Source: JBLEFH01 sp047345645 (GTDB lineage Bacteria; Pseudomonadota; Alphaproteobacteria; Rhodobacterales; Rhodobacteraceae). From it: a DNA stretch of 64,000 nt. The notes beneath the pieces are model-generated. The model searched no databases. It was not told where the DNA came from and worked only from the letters and a program-made list of their open reading frames with translations. The stretch lies in the NCBI GenBank assembly GCA_047345645.1, contig JBLEFH010000004.1; one strand, given 5' to 3'. The position numbers and the translations under genes were made by a program. Shown in pieces: positions 8,633 to 17,697 of the stretch; within the stretch, counting starts at the first letter, position 1; every line of letters begins with the position of its first letter.

Positions 8633-9539
8633 GTGCAAGCTCCACCGCCGAGGGCGGTTCTACGGGTTCGGGGCGAAGATAGGACTCGCCGCTGTCATAG
8701 GCGAGCGTGACCACCAACGCCTCGGGATTCTCCTGCGCGACCTTCTGCGCGGCGGCGAAATTGGCCCCGCTGGTCATGCCGGGGAAATAGCCGATTTCGC
8801 GGGCCATGGCGCGCTGGCCCTGCCGCGCGGCGCTGTCGGGAACAACATGAATGCGGTCGACCAGATCGAGATCGAGGAAAGGCGGGCGCACGCCGACGGC
8901 GAACCCTTCAAGGCCGTGATCGCCGTAAGTGTCTTTCAGCAAATCGCAGTTTTCGGGCATGACCATCTCGCAGGAGAGGTCCTCGAACGCTTCGCGCATC
9001 CGCGTGGCAATCGCCTGGAAACTCGCGCCCGTGCCCGCGCCTTTGACGAGGATGATCGGCTGGCCCGGCGTTTTGGCCGCCTCGACCTGCCGCACCAATT
9101 CCGGCCCGGTCTCGGCCAAATGGGCGGCGAGATTCGCCTGATTGGCGAATTGATCGGTGAAAAACCATTGCTCCGGTTTCTCATCGAGAAGCTGGGCGAT
9201 CACCTCTTTGGGCGTGGCCCCCTTCCGCAAGCGATCATCGCAGATCACCTTCGCGCCAAATTGCTCGCAAAGCGCGCGCTTGATCCGCGAGAAGGAGAGG
9301 CCGATGACCAGATCGACGCCAATCCCGTGGCGCGACGCTTCATAGGCCAGCCCGACACCGAGATTGCCACCGGATTTCTCCAAAATCCGCACATCGCCGC
9401 CGGGGGTCAGATCGCCGCGCTCCATCGCCTGCCGCACAATGTAGCGCGCGGCGCGGGCCTTGTGGCTGCCGCCCGGCTGCATCGCCTCCATTTTGACCAG
9501 AACATTGCCCCTCCGGAAGATCGGCGTTTCAAACGGCAT
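8622..9539 (-). CDS. Divergent cysteine-synthase-like PLP enzyme (fold type II)
   Basis: About 305 residues from ATG 9539 (a GTG at 9551 sits too close to the GGAGG). It has the tryptophan-synthase-beta superfamily layout: PGGSHKARAARY with the PLP lysine, a phosphate/substrate loop KSGGNLGVGLA, KGAGTGASFQA as the PLP-phosphate loop, and PGMTSGANFAAA near the C-terminus. The motifs differ from housekeeping CysK/CysM, which have PTSGNTG, VGTGGT and ISSGAA. It overlaps the serine acetyltransferase gene, so O-acetylserine is the probable substrate, but the nucleophile may not be sulfide. It could make a non-standard beta-substituted alanine. That specificity is inference. Confidence 0.8.
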   Translation of the reverse strand: MPFETPIFRRGNVLVKMEAMQPGGSHKARAARYIVRQAMERGDLTPGGDVRILEKSGGNLGVGLAYEASRHGIGVDLVIGLSFSRIKRALCEQFGAKVICDDRLRKGATPKEVIAQLLDEKPEQWFFTDQFANQANLAAHLAETGPELVRQVEAAKTPGQPIILVKGAGTGASFQAIATRMREAFEDLSCEMVMPENCDLLKDTYGDHGLEGFAVGVRPPFLDLDLVDRIHVVPDSAARQGQRAMAREIGYFPGMTSGANFAAAQKVAQENPEALVVTLAYDSGESYLRPEPVEPPSAVELAHAD

Positions 9540-10233
9540 TGCGCAGATCACCCCTCCGGCCTTCGTGGATCGTGAGATTCACCGGGCCGTTTTTTACCAC
9601 GCGGCGAAACTCGCCTCCGCTCGGGACATCCTGCGTGATGACGGAATGGGGGCAGATGAACACATCGTCGCCGACATGGATATCCCCAAGGACACGGGCG
9701 AAGGAGCCGATCTCGACGCGGTCGCCAATGGTCGGGTGCCGCTTGGTCGGCGCATTGCCCGCGATCCCGCGCGCGCCGAGGACGACGCCGTTCAGCACAT
9801 AACAATCATCGCCGATCTCGCAGGTCGCGCCGATCACGGTGTTGGTGCCGTGATCGAGGATGAAGCGCCGCCCGACCTCCGCCGCCGGGTGAATCTCCGC
9901 GCCGGTCAGAACGCGCCCGAAATGGGAGATCGCCAGCGCATTGCGCCGCGCGTCGATCCGCGGCGAATTGACCCAGGCATAATGCGCGATCCGGTAGCAC
10001 AGCGTCGCCATGAAGGGACCGTTGGAGACCAGCGCATAGCTCGGCTCCCCCATCAGCGACGGGTCGCGTTCCACAAAAGCGAGCAGGTCTTCAGTCGCTT
10101 GCGAAACGATTTGGGTGCCGCAGGAAAGCGCAAGCGACCGCGCCTCTTTGGACAGACCCACAGGCGCGCAGACAGCCCCCTCCACGGTGAAGAGATCGTA
10201 AATGGTTTGGGTCAAACAATCTTCGACATCCAT
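9529..10233 (-). CDS. Serine O-acetyltransferase (CysE-like)
   Basis: A 234-residue left-handed beta-helix acyltransferase. The N-terminal helical region (VERDPSLMGEPSYALVSNGPFMATLCYRIAHY) is typical of SAT enzymes. It is followed by the hexapeptide repeats with HPAAEVGRRFILDHGTNTVIGATCEIGDDCY, where the His/Asp pair (DHG) matches the catalytic set that activates the serine hydroxyl. It makes O-acetyl-L-serine from serine and acetyl-CoA. GAGAGG precedes the ATG at 10233. It is the first gene of the three-gene operon with the PLP enzyme and MFS carrier, and it is divergent from the MocR-type regulator. This appears to be a dedicated copy rather than the general cysteine pathway enzyme. Confidence 0.87.
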   Translation of the reverse strand: MDVEDCLTQTIYDLFTVEGAVCAPVGLSKEARSLALSCGTQIVSQATEDLLAFVERDPSLMGEPSYALVSNGPFMATLCYRIAHYAWVNSPRIDARRNALAISHFGRVLTGAEIHPAAEVGRRFILDHGTNTVIGATCEIGDDCYVLNGVVLGARGIAGNAPTKRHPTIGDRVEIGSFARVLGDIHVGDDVFICPHSVITQDVPSGGEFRRVVKNGPVNLTIHEGRRGDLRNAV

Positions 10234-10350
10234 GGCGACCTCTCACTTTTTCCGCTTGTTTTCCTAAAATGTTAACTCCAAGAATTCTCGTTAAGATTGT
10301 CTGGGTCAATGATTACATTGTATGCAGGACAAAGTGGTGGGAGAGTGGGA
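10234..10350. promoter_or_regulatory. Divergent promoter region between SAT operon and MocR-type regulator
   Basis: A 117-bp AT-richer gap that must hold both promoters. It contains ATTG-CAAT inverted half-sites around 10296-10310 (ATTGTCTGGGTCAAT) and a second ATTGTATG block just downstream. MocR regulators normally bind repeats in such divergent gaps. The exact operator is not defined by sequence alone. Confidence 0.45.
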
Positions 10351-11682
10351 ATGTGGACGCCGAAACTGGAATCGGGGGTATCCAAACCGACGGCGATCGT
10401 CCGTGCGCTGCGCCGTGCGATCGAGAGCGGGGAACTGCGGGCCAATGACAGGTTGCCGCCGCAACGCGAGCTGGCCTATGCGCTTGGCGTGAACCTGTCG
10501 ACCATCACCCGCGCGATCAACGAGGCGACCAAGGAGGGGCTGGTGAGCGGCGAGGTCGGGCGCGGCACCTTCATCATGCCCGCCAGCGAGCCCGCCCGGT
10601 TGTTCGCCGAAACCATTGGCCGCAGCGACATGATCGACCTCTCGACCATCGTGCCGCCGCTCATCATTGGCGAGAAAATTGCCAAGGAAATGCATAGGGT
10701 TATCGACGAGGAGGAGGATCTGTTCCGCTATCCGAGCCCCCAGCATCTTCAGCGCGCGCGGGAGGCGGTGCGGGACTGGCTCCGCTGGCGCGGCATGGAG
10801 CGCCCGGACTTCAATATCGCGCTGACCGTGGGCGCGCAGGCGGCGCTCCACGCGGTCATCGGATCGGTCATGCGTTCGGGTCAGACACTGCTCACGGAGG
10901 AGTTCACTTTTCCCGGTATCAAGACCGTCGCGCAGCTCACCGGGGTGCGCCTTCACGGGGTCGGATGTGACCACGAAGGGCTGCTCCCGGATGCGCTCGA
11001 ACAGGCCTGCCGGATGACCGGCGCGAAGGTTCTGGTGGCGGTGCCAAATATGCAGAATCCGACCGGGACTGTGATGCGCAAAGCCCGCCGCGCGGAGATT
11101 GCGAAGGTCATTGCGAAGCATGGAATCACCCTGATCGAGGATGACGTTTACGGCAGTTACGCCGAAGAACCGCCGCTCGCGACCGAGGTGACGGGCGAGC
11201 ACATCATCATTTCCAGCCTCTCGAAATGCGTCTCCCCGGCCCTGCGCTTCGGCTTTGTCGCGGGCAACCATCCGATTGTGAAGAACCTGGAGGCTGACCC
11301 GGCGACGACAAGCTGGTTCGCCTCCGCCGTGCCGCTGCTCGTCGCGACACGCTTCCTTCTGTCGCAAGAGGCGATGCGGATGGCGGAAATGCAGAGCCGC
11401 GAGGTGCAGGAGCGCTGGCGACTGGTGCAACGCTTCTTCCCGAGCGCGCCGGACATGCCCGCAACGCATCTCTGGCTGAGCGTCGATAACGCCAATGATT
11501 ACACCAAAAGGGCGCAGGATCGCGGCGTCGGCGTGGTCACCTCTTCGCATTTCTCCACCTCCCGGCGGCGCGAGGATTTCGTGCGCTGTTCCATCACCTC
11601 GGAGGCGGACAGCCAGCGCCTGTCGCAAGGTCTGGCGATCCTGAAAAGCCTTGGGGCCACGCCGGTCTATAGTCGGCATTGA
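10351..11682 (+). CDS. MocR-type GntR/aminotransferase-fold transcriptional regulator
   Basis: About 443 residues from ATG 10351 (GGTGGGAG upstream; earlier in-frame starts are weaker). Residues 1-75 are a GntR winged helix (AIVRALRRAIESGELRANDRLPPQRELAYALGVNLSTITRAINEA, identified by RLPPQRELA and the TITRA recognition helix). The rest is a fold-type I aminotransferase-like domain with PNMQNPTGTV, EDDVYGSYAEEPP and SSLSKCVSPALRFGF, in which the SLSK lysine should hold PLP. MocR proteins sense PLP or amino-acid derivatives and usually control a divergent operon, here the SAT/PLP-enzyme/MFS genes. Direct enzymatic activity is less likely. Confidence 0.88.
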   Translation: MWTPKLESGVSKPTAIVRALRRAIESGELRANDRLPPQRELAYALGVNLSTITRAINEATKEGLVSGEVGRGTFIMPASEPARLFAETIGRSDMIDLSTIVPPLIIGEKIAKEMHRVIDEEEDLFRYPSPQHLQRAREAVRDWLRWRGMERPDFNIALTVGAQAALHAVIGSVMRSGQTLLTEEFTFPGIKTVAQLTGVRLHGVGCDHEGLLPDALEQACRMTGAKVLVAVPNMQNPTGTVMRKARRAEIAKVIAKHGITLIEDDVYGSYAEEPPLATEVTGEHIIISSLSKCVSPALRFGFVAGNHPIVKNLEADPATTSWFASAVPLLVATRFLLSQEAMRMAEMQSREVQERWRLVQRFFPSAPDMPATHLWLSVDNANDYTKRAQDRGVGVVTSSHFSTSRRREDFVRCSITSEADSQRLSQGLAILKSLGATPVYSRH

Positions 11683-11817
11683 GCCGGCCCATAGGTCGAA
11701 AGGCTTTTGACCTTCCCCGCTCTTTGAGGGATAAGTAGCCCCGTTGCGGCCCTCCGGCCACGCCCTTGCTTGACGCCGCTTAAGCCGTCTCACAGCCCAG
11801 AATAAGGCCCGAACCCG

Positions 11818-13017
11818 ATGGACCGACTGTTACGCGATTCCCGTGCGTGGGGGCTGATGCTCGCCGCAACGCTGACGATCATGTCGAATGCGACGATCAC
11901 CCCGGCCCTGCCCGGTATTCAGGCGATGTTCGCGGACAACCCCAATGCGGAACTGCTGACGCGGCTGCTGATTACAGCGCCGTCGCTGCTGGTCGCCATC
12001 GTCGCGCCTTTCGCCGGTGCCGTGGTGGACCGGATCGGGCGCCGCCCGCCGCTGCTGGCCGGGCTGATCCTTTATGCGCTGGCCGGAACCGCGGGCCTCT
12101 ATCTCGGCTCCCTCGAAGCGATCCTCGCCAGCCGCCTTGCCCTTGGCCTTGGCGTCGCCGCGATCATGACTGCACAGGCGGCGCTCATCGGCGATTATTT
12201 CGACGGCCCGGCCCGTGGCCGCCTGATGGGCTACCAAATCGCGACGGTGAATGTCGGCGGGCTGGTCTTCGTCGCCATCGCGGGCATTCTCGCCGCGCGC
12301 GACCCGCGCCTGCCCTTCGCCATTTACGGCTTTTCCATCATCATCTTCCCACTGCTCTCGCGGCTTTTGCCGGAACCCTCCGCCGCCGCGACGGGAGATG
12401 CGGACCCCAATCTCTCCGCACCGGGCGAACCGGGCTGGCCGCTCACGGTCGCGATCATGGCCATCGCGGCGGGCCTCACTTTTGTGATCTTCTATGCCGT
12501 GCCGACGCAGCTTCCCTATCACCTCGCCAGCATCGGCCTCGACGATCCGCGCCAGACCGGCGAGGCCATGGGTTCGATGATGTTCGCCGCCGCCATCATG
12601 GCGTTTATCTCCGGCTGGATCCGCCCGACTTTGGGCCGTATCGGCACGCCCGTGACCGGCTATCTGCTTCTCGCCGCCGGATTTTTTCTTCTCTCCATCG
12701 GCACGACGATCCTCTTCGCGATGCTCGGCACGGCGCTGATCGGCGCGGGCATGGGGCTCTGTATGCCGACCTTCCTGACCACCGCCCTCAACGCGGCCCC
12801 GGCGACGCGGCGCGGGCTTGTCTCAGGCGCGGTCACCTCTGCGATCTTTCTGGGGCAATTCTTCTCCCCCATTGCCAGCCAACCCCTCGTCAGCCATTGG
12901 AGCTACAGCACCGCATTCGCGGTCGGCGCGGCGGGCTTCATCGGCCTCGCCCTGATCCTCACCCTGACCCTGCGCAAGCGGCAACCGCCGATGGACAAGC
13001 CGGTGCGCAACACATAG
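11818..13017 (+). CDS. MFS transporter
   Basis: A 399-residue carrier with 12 hydrophobic segments, signature DRIGRRPPLLAGL between helices 2 and 3, and SRLALGLGVAAIMTAQAALIGDYF after it, as in Bcr/CflA- and drug:H+ antiporter-like MFS proteins. The start is the ATG at 11818. The gap to the following ABC ATPase gene is 30 bp, so the three genes 11818-14732 may form one efflux operon. Substrate unknown. Confidence 0.85.
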   Translation: MDRLLRDSRAWGLMLAATLTIMSNATITPALPGIQAMFADNPNAELLTRLLITAPSLLVAIVAPFAGAVVDRIGRRPPLLAGLILYALAGTAGLYLGSLEAILASRLALGLGVAAIMTAQAALIGDYFDGPARGRLMGYQIATVNVGGLVFVAIAGILAARDPRLPFAIYGFSIIIFPLLSRLLPEPSAAATGDADPNLSAPGEPGWPLTVAIMAIAAGLTFVIFYAVPTQLPYHLASIGLDDPRQTGEAMGSMMFAAAIMAFISGWIRPTLGRIGTPVTGYLLLAAGFFLLSIGTTILFAMLGTALIGAGMGLCMPTFLTTALNAAPATRRGLVSGAVTSAIFLGQFFSPIASQPLVSHWSYSTAFAVGAAGFIGLALILTLTLRKRQPPMDKPVRNT

Positions 13018-13047
13018 CGTCGGCGCGGCAGTTGAGGGAGCGGTGAG

Positions 13048-13974
13048 ATGAGCGCGATTATCGAAGTCGATCATATTTCCAAGCAATATGACAGCGGCAC
13101 CAAGGCGTTGAACGATGTGAGCCTCTCGATTGAGGAAGGCGAAATCATCGCGCTGCTTGGCCCGAATGGCGCGGGCAAAACCACGCTGATCTCGGTGATC
13201 TGCGGGCTGGTCGTGCCGACGGGCGGCACCGTGCGTGTCGGCGGGCATGACATTCGCAGCGACTGGCGCAAGGCGCGCGAACTCATCGGCCTCGTGCCGC
13301 AGGAAATCGCGCTGGACCTGTTCGAGACGGTGGAGAACTGCGTCAAATTCTCCCGCGGCCTCTACGGCAAACCACCCGACCCCGCCTATGTCGAGGAGGT
13401 GCTCCGCAGCCTGACCCTTTGGGAAAAACGCGACGCGCAGGTCCGCGAGCTGTCCGGCGGGATGAAACGCCGCGTCTTGATCGCCAAGGCGCTGGCGCAC
13501 CGCCCGCGTGTGCTGTTCCTCGACGAGCCGACCGCTGGCGTCGATGTGACGCTCCGCCGCGAAATGTGGCAGGTCGTCCGCAAGCTGCGCGAGAACGGCG
13601 TCACCATCATCCTCACCACCCATTATCTCGAAGAAGCCGAGGAAATGGCGGACCGGATCGGTGTCATCAGCAAGGGCGAGATCCTGCTGGTGCGCTCCAA
13701 GGCGGAACTGATGGGCGAATTTGGCCGCAAGACGCTGATTATCGAACTCGATAGCCCCATCGACGCCCTCCCGGATGCGCTGGCGGATCGCGACCTGACC
13801 CTTGCGCCCGATGGCCACAGTCTCAGCTATGACTACCACGCCGGAAAAGGCCGCAGCGGCATCGGGCGCTTGCTCGCCGACCTCTCCGGCGCAGGCCTCG
13901 CGGTGCGCGACGTGGCCACCAAACAGTCCAATCTCGAAGATGTCTTTCTCGATCTGGTGGAGGAACACGCATGA
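13048..13974 (+). CDS. ABC exporter ATP-binding protein (YadG-like)
   Basis: A 308-residue ATPase. Walker A GPNGAGKTT (about residues 38-46), Q-loop GLVPQE, signature LSGGMKRRV, Walker B VLFLDEPTAGVD and H-loop TTHYLEE are all intact. The C-terminal extension with LVRSKAELMGEFGRKTLIIEL and SNLEDVFLDL is typical of ABC-2 drug/polysaccharide exporters such as E. coli YadG. The GGGAG upstream supports the ATG. It overlaps the permease gene by an ATGA junction, which fits a 1:1 complex in the inner membrane. Confidence 0.93.
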   Translation: MSAIIEVDHISKQYDSGTKALNDVSLSIEEGEIIALLGPNGAGKTTLISVICGLVVPTGGTVRVGGHDIRSDWRKARELIGLVPQEIALDLFETVENCVKFSRGLYGKPPDPAYVEEVLRSLTLWEKRDAQVRELSGGMKRRVLIAKALAHRPRVLFLDEPTAGVDVTLRREMWQVVRKLRENGVTIILTTHYLEEAEEMADRIGVISKGEILLVRSKAELMGEFGRKTLIIELDSPIDALPDALADRDLTLAPDGHSLSYDYHAGKGRSGIGRLLADLSGAGLAVRDVATKQSNLEDVFLDLVEEHA

Positions 13975-14732
13975 ACTGGCAGTCCGTCCGCGCGATCTAC
14001 AAGAAGGAAATGATGCGGTTTTTCCGCACGCTGACCCAGTCCATCGCCTCGCCGGTCCTCTCCACGACGCTCTATTTCGTTGTGTTCGGCGCGGCAATCG
14101 GCGGGCGCATCCAGTCCGTCGAGGGCATCCAATATGGCGCCTTCATCGTGCCGGGGCTGATGATGCTGACCCTGCTCCAGCAATCGGTCGCCAATTCCAG
14201 CTTCGGCATCTATTTCCCGAAATTCTCCGGCACGATCTATGAAATCCTCGTCGCGCCCACGGGCTGGATTGAGGTGCTTCTCGGCTTTGTCGGGGCCGCG
14301 GCCACAAAGGCGATCTTCGTCGCCATGCTCATCCTCGCGACCAGCTTTTTCTTCGTGGACATGCAGATCGCGCATCCGGTCTGGATGGTCGCCTTCCTCC
14401 TGCTGACCGCCGTCGCCTTCTCCCTGCTCGGCTTCATCATCGGGCTTTGGGCAAAGAATTTCGAGCAACTTCAGATCATTCCGATGATGGTCATCACCCC
14501 GCTGGTCTTCCTCGGCGGCGCGTTCTACTCCGCCTCGATGCTCCCGCCCTTCTGGGAAAGTGTCGCCAAACTCAACCCGGTTCTCTACCTCATCTCCGGC
14601 TTCCGCTGGGCCTTTTTCGACCTCGCCGACGTGCCCGTCGGTGTGTCACTGATCGCCGTCACCATCATGATCGGCCTCTGCCTCACCACCATCCGCTGGA
14701 TCTTCGCGACCGGGTGGCGACTGCGGGAGTGA
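13971..14732 (+). CDS. ABC-2 type exporter permease (YadH-like)
   Basis: A 253-residue membrane protein with six hydrophobic segments. It begins with the family's cytosolic elbow helix (WQSVRAIYKKEMMRFFRTL) and contains LSTTLYFVVFGAAIGGRI and the central FLGGAFYSASMLPPFW motif, which is characteristic of ABC-2 permeases of the YadH/NodJ type. The start ATG overlaps the stop of the ATPase gene. Together they should form a half-size exporter. Nearby genes do not identify the cargo. Confidence 0.92.
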   Translation: MNWQSVRAIYKKEMMRFFRTLTQSIASPVLSTTLYFVVFGAAIGGRIQSVEGIQYGAFIVPGLMMLTLLQQSVANSSFGIYFPKFSGTIYEILVAPTGWIEVLLGFVGAAATKAIFVAMLILATSFFFVDMQIAHPVWMVAFLLLTAVAFSLLGFIIGLWAKNFEQLQIIPMMVITPLVFLGGAFYSASMLPPFWESVAKLNPVLYLISGFRWAFFDLADVPVGVSLIAVTIMIGLCLTTIRWIFATGWRLRE

Positions 14733-14755
14733 GCCGCCTCAAAAGTGGCGTGCGC

Positions 14756-15691
14756 TTAATCCCCCAACGGCTGCGGGCCGGTGTGGCCGTGATAGGCGGT
14801 GAGCGAGGCGCGGATGCGGCGGAGGGTTTCCTTGGTGCGTTCGGGCCGTTTATGCGCGGCGGTCAGCGCCAGGGCGTCGAGGGCGGCGAGATAGGCGTAA
14901 CGCAGGGTGGTGGGTTTGAAAATGTCAGGATCTTCGGGCACTTCGATCAGGATCGGGAGCGAGCAGGCCGCGGCGAGGCGTGAGCCGGCGCGGGTCAGGC
15001 AAATCGTTTCGGCGCCGTAGCTGCGGGCGACTCGGGCGGCGGCGATGACGGCGTCGGCCTCGCCGCTGGCGGAAAAGAGTAGGATCGCGTCTTTGGGCGT
15101 CAGGGTCGCCGCGCGCATTTGCATGAGATAGCCATCGCTCGCCGACGCCGCCGGGATGCCGAGACGGAAGAACCGGTTCGCGGCCTCTTCCGCCAGAACG
15201 GACGAGCCGCCCCCGATACCCGCCGAGACGAGATAGCGGCAATCGGCTATAACATGACCGGCCTTTTTGATCGCATCGGCGGGCAGTTGTTTGTGAAGCG
15301 CGCTCGCGGCGGAGTAAATGCCGCCGATCACCCGGTCGAGCGGCGCACCAGCGAGGCTTTCGGTCGCCGGGTTGTCGGGGTGCAGATATTGGCGACTCAC
15401 GGCGAGGTTCTGGGCGAGTCGCAATTTGAATTCGCGGAAGCCATCGCAGCCGAGCGTCCGGCAAAAGCGAATCACGGTCGGCGTGCTGACATCAGCCGCC
15501 TCGGCGACCTTGGCGATGGTCATATTCGTCACATCTTCGAGGTTTTCCTTAACGAAATCAGCGACCTTTTGCTCTCGTGCCGCGAATTTCCCGTCATGTT
15601 CACGCAGCGCGGAAATGACATCGGCGACGCCCACCTGACCGCGAGTCGGCAGGGTTCCCCAGGGTGCATCTGCATCTTCATTCTTTGCCAT
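14756..15691 (-). CDS. MurR/RpiR family transcriptional regulator
   Basis: About 311 residues from ATG 15691, chosen because GGAGGCG lies 5 nt upstream; an in-frame TTG at 15703 overlaps that site. The N-terminal RpiR helix-turn-helix is seen in NMTIAKVAEAADVSTPTVIRFCRTLGCDGFREFKLRL (key pattern: VSTPTVIRFCR). The C-terminal half is a SIS sugar-isomerase-fold domain (YLVSAGIGGGSSVLAEEA, LLFSASGEADAVI). RpiR proteins bind phosphosugar-like or amino-acid-derived effectors. It is divergent from the TRAP-M81-D-threonine-aldolase operon and most likely controls it through the strong inverted repeat in the gap. Confidence 0.9.
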   Translation of the reverse strand: MAKNEDADAPWGTLPTRGQVGVADVISALREHDGKFAAREQKVADFVKENLEDVTNMTIAKVAEAADVSTPTVIRFCRTLGCDGFREFKLRLAQNLAVSRQYLHPDNPATESLAGAPLDRVIGGIYSAASALHKQLPADAIKKAGHVIADCRYLVSAGIGGGSSVLAEEAANRFFRLGIPAASASDGYLMQMRAATLTPKDAILLFSASGEADAVIAAARVARSYGAETICLTRAGSRLAAACSLPILIEVPEDPDIFKPTTLRYAYLAALDALALTAAHKRPERTKETLRRIRASLTAYHGHTGPQPLGD

Positions 15692-15832
15692 AGACGCCTC
15701 CAAACCTCTGTATTTTAGCTACATTGAATCTCCCGGATGGGCCAGTTCCGCCGATTTTTTCCGGCTTAATCAGGGTATGCGACAAAGAATATGTACCTTA
15801 GTAACATAGATTGATTGATTTGCGCGTTCATT

Positions 15833-15867
15833 CAGATTAATTTGTAACTCAATTACAAATTAATCTG
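15833..15867. promoter_or_regulatory. 15-bp perfect inverted repeat in front of TRAP operon (operator or leader hairpin)
   Basis: CAGATTAATTTGTAA at 15833-15847 is repeated as its exact reverse complement at 15853-15867 around a 5-nt spacer (CTCAA). It ends at the GGGGAGGA Shine-Dalgarno of the small TRAP permease. Its AT richness and position suggest the RpiR operator. If transcribed it would also form a stem that touches the ribosome-binding site. Confidence 0.75.
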
Positions 15868-15880
15868 GGGAGGATGTGTC

Positions 15881-16387
15881 GTGAAAGCGTTTGCTGAAAT
15901 CGCCAGCGACCGTATCAACAGAGGGGTCGAGGCCGTTGTCGCCGCCCTCATGCTCGCGCTCGTGCTGGATGTCTGGCTGGGCGTGGCGGATCGCTATTTC
16001 TTTCATTGGCAATTGCCTTGGCCGGAGGAGCTGGCGCGGTATCTCATGATCTGGGCGTCGATGCTCGCGGTCTCCAGCGGCATTGCCCGGCGCGAACATA
16101 TCGGGCTGACCGCCTTCGTGCAGAGCCTGCCCGCCGGGCTGCGCCGCGCGATTCTCATCCTGATGGATATCCTCGCGCTGACGCTGTTTCTCTACGTGTT
16201 CTGGTTCGGCATCTCCTTCGCCGCGAGCGGGGCCAACCGTCAGGCCATGATCTTCGGCGCGAGCCTCCAGCCCTTCTATGCCGCGATCCCGGTTTCCGCG
16301 GGCATCGCCTCCCAGCAAATGCTGCTCGTCCTCATTCGGGACACGGGCCAGCACAGCGAACCGCTTTTTGAGGAGGACGCCGTATGA
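15881..16387 (+). CDS. TRAP transporter small permease (DctQ type)
   Basis: A 168-residue four-helix membrane protein with GTG start and a strong GGGGAGGA Shine-Dalgarno. It contains the family pattern RYFFHWQLPWPEELARYLMIW (aromatic-Pro-Trp-x-Glu-Glu followed by Arg-Tyr) and ISSGIARREHIGL-type sequence, typical of DctQ. It joins the large permease in the inner membrane to form a Na+-driven importer. The ATGA overlap with the next gene shows co-translation. Confidence 0.93.
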   Translation: MKAFAEIASDRINRGVEAVVAALMLALVLDVWLGVADRYFFHWQLPWPEELARYLMIWASMLAVSSGIARREHIGLTAFVQSLPAGLRRAILILMDILALTLFLYVFWFGISFAASGANRQAMIFGASLQPFYAAIPVSAGIASQQMLLVLIRDTGQHSEPLFEEDAV

Positions 16388-17667
16388 TCTGGGTTCTTTG
16401 CGCTTTCATTCTGCTTATCGCCCTTGGGATGCCCATTGGCTTTGCCATCGGTTTTGCCGGTCTCGTCGGGTTGATCGACATGGGCGGGACGCAGTTTCTC
16501 GCCGTCGGTCCGTCGAAAATCTTCAACGGTCTCAATATCTTCCCCTTCCTAGCCATGCCGTTCTTCATCCTCGCGGGTGAAGTCATGAACGATACGGGCA
16601 TTACCGACCGGTTGGTAAAGCTCGCGCAGGTTCTCGTCGGGCGCTTCCGGGGCGGGCTGGCCCATACCAACATGCTGGCCTCGGTGTTTTTCGCGGGCCT
16701 CACCGGCTCGGCCACCGCCGATGCGGCCGCGTTCGGGCGCACGCTGGTGCCGGCCATGGTGAAGGAAGGCTACAAACGCGATTATGCCTGCGCGGTCACC
16801 GCCGCCGGGTCGATCATCGGGCCGACCATTCCGCCTTCGGGGCTGATGGTGGTCTATGGCTCGCTCATGGGCGTCTCCATCGCCGGGCTCTTCGCGGCGG
16901 GTCTGCTGCCGGGTCTCGTGATCTGCGCGGTTTGCATGATCGTCATCATGCTTGGCGGCAACCGCGAGAACCTTCCGAAGAGCGAGCGCGGCGCGACCTT
17001 GGGCGAAGTCTGGCAGACGTTCATCTCCTCGCTCACCGCACTGGCCATGCCGGTCATCATCCTGGGCGGCATCCTCGGCGGGATCGTCACCCCGACCGAA
17101 GCGGCCTCCCTCGCCGTCGGCTATGCGCTCTTCATCGGCATCTTCGTCTACCGCACCCTCACTTTTCGCAATTTCTACGAAATGCTGGTGCGCACGGCCC
17201 GGATCACCGGCGTCATCTTCGTCATCATCGCCTTTGCCAGCATCCTGGGCTGGTGGATGAGCTTCGAGCGCATCCCGCAGATGATTGCCGAAGGGGTGCT
17301 GGGTCTCTCCGACAACCGCTATGTCATTATCGCCATCATCATCGGCTTGCTGATGATCGTCGGCATGGTGATGGACATTACCGCGATCCTGATCATCCTC
17401 GCGCCGGTCCTCGTGCCGCTGACCGAGCAGATCGGGCTGGAGCCGATCCATGCCGGGATCATCTTTGTGCTGGCGCTGAACATCTCGCTGATGACGCCGC
17501 CGGTCGGGGCCTGCCTCTTCGTGCTGTCCTCAGTGACGGGCGAGAAGCTCGAACGCATTGCGATCAAGCTCTTTCCCTTCCTGATCGCCGAGATTGCGGT
17601 GCTCTTCATCTTTGCTTTCTGGGAAGACGCCGCGCTCTTGCTACCGCGCCTGCTCGGATTTGCCTGA
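16384..17667 (+). CDS. TRAP transporter large permease (DctM type)
   Basis: A 427-residue permease with about 12 membrane segments. Hallmarks are IALGMPIGFAIGFAGLVG at the N-terminus, AMPFFILAGEVMN, LTGSATADAAAFGRTLVPAM, IGPTIPPSGLMVVYG and ALNISLMTPPVGACLFV, all diagnostic for DctM. It uses a Na+ gradient and receives ligand from the periplasmic DctP protein. It is followed after 30 bp by that protein's gene. Confidence 0.96.
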   Translation: MIWVLCAFILLIALGMPIGFAIGFAGLVGLIDMGGTQFLAVGPSKIFNGLNIFPFLAMPFFILAGEVMNDTGITDRLVKLAQVLVGRFRGGLAHTNMLASVFFAGLTGSATADAAAFGRTLVPAMVKEGYKRDYACAVTAAGSIIGPTIPPSGLMVVYGSLMGVSIAGLFAAGLLPGLVICAVCMIVIMLGGNRENLPKSERGATLGEVWQTFISSLTALAMPVIILGGILGGIVTPTEAASLAVGYALFIGIFVYRTLTFRNFYEMLVRTARITGVIFVIIAFASILGWWMSFERIPQMIAEGVLGLSDNRYVIIAIIIGLLMIVGMVMDITAILIILAPVLVPLTEQIGLEPIHAGIIFVLALNISLMTPPVGACLFVLSSVTGEKLERIAIKLFPFLIAEIAVLFIFAFWEDAALLLPRLLGFA

Positions 17668-17697
17668 TTTAACCAAACCAACCAACAAGGAGGAACT

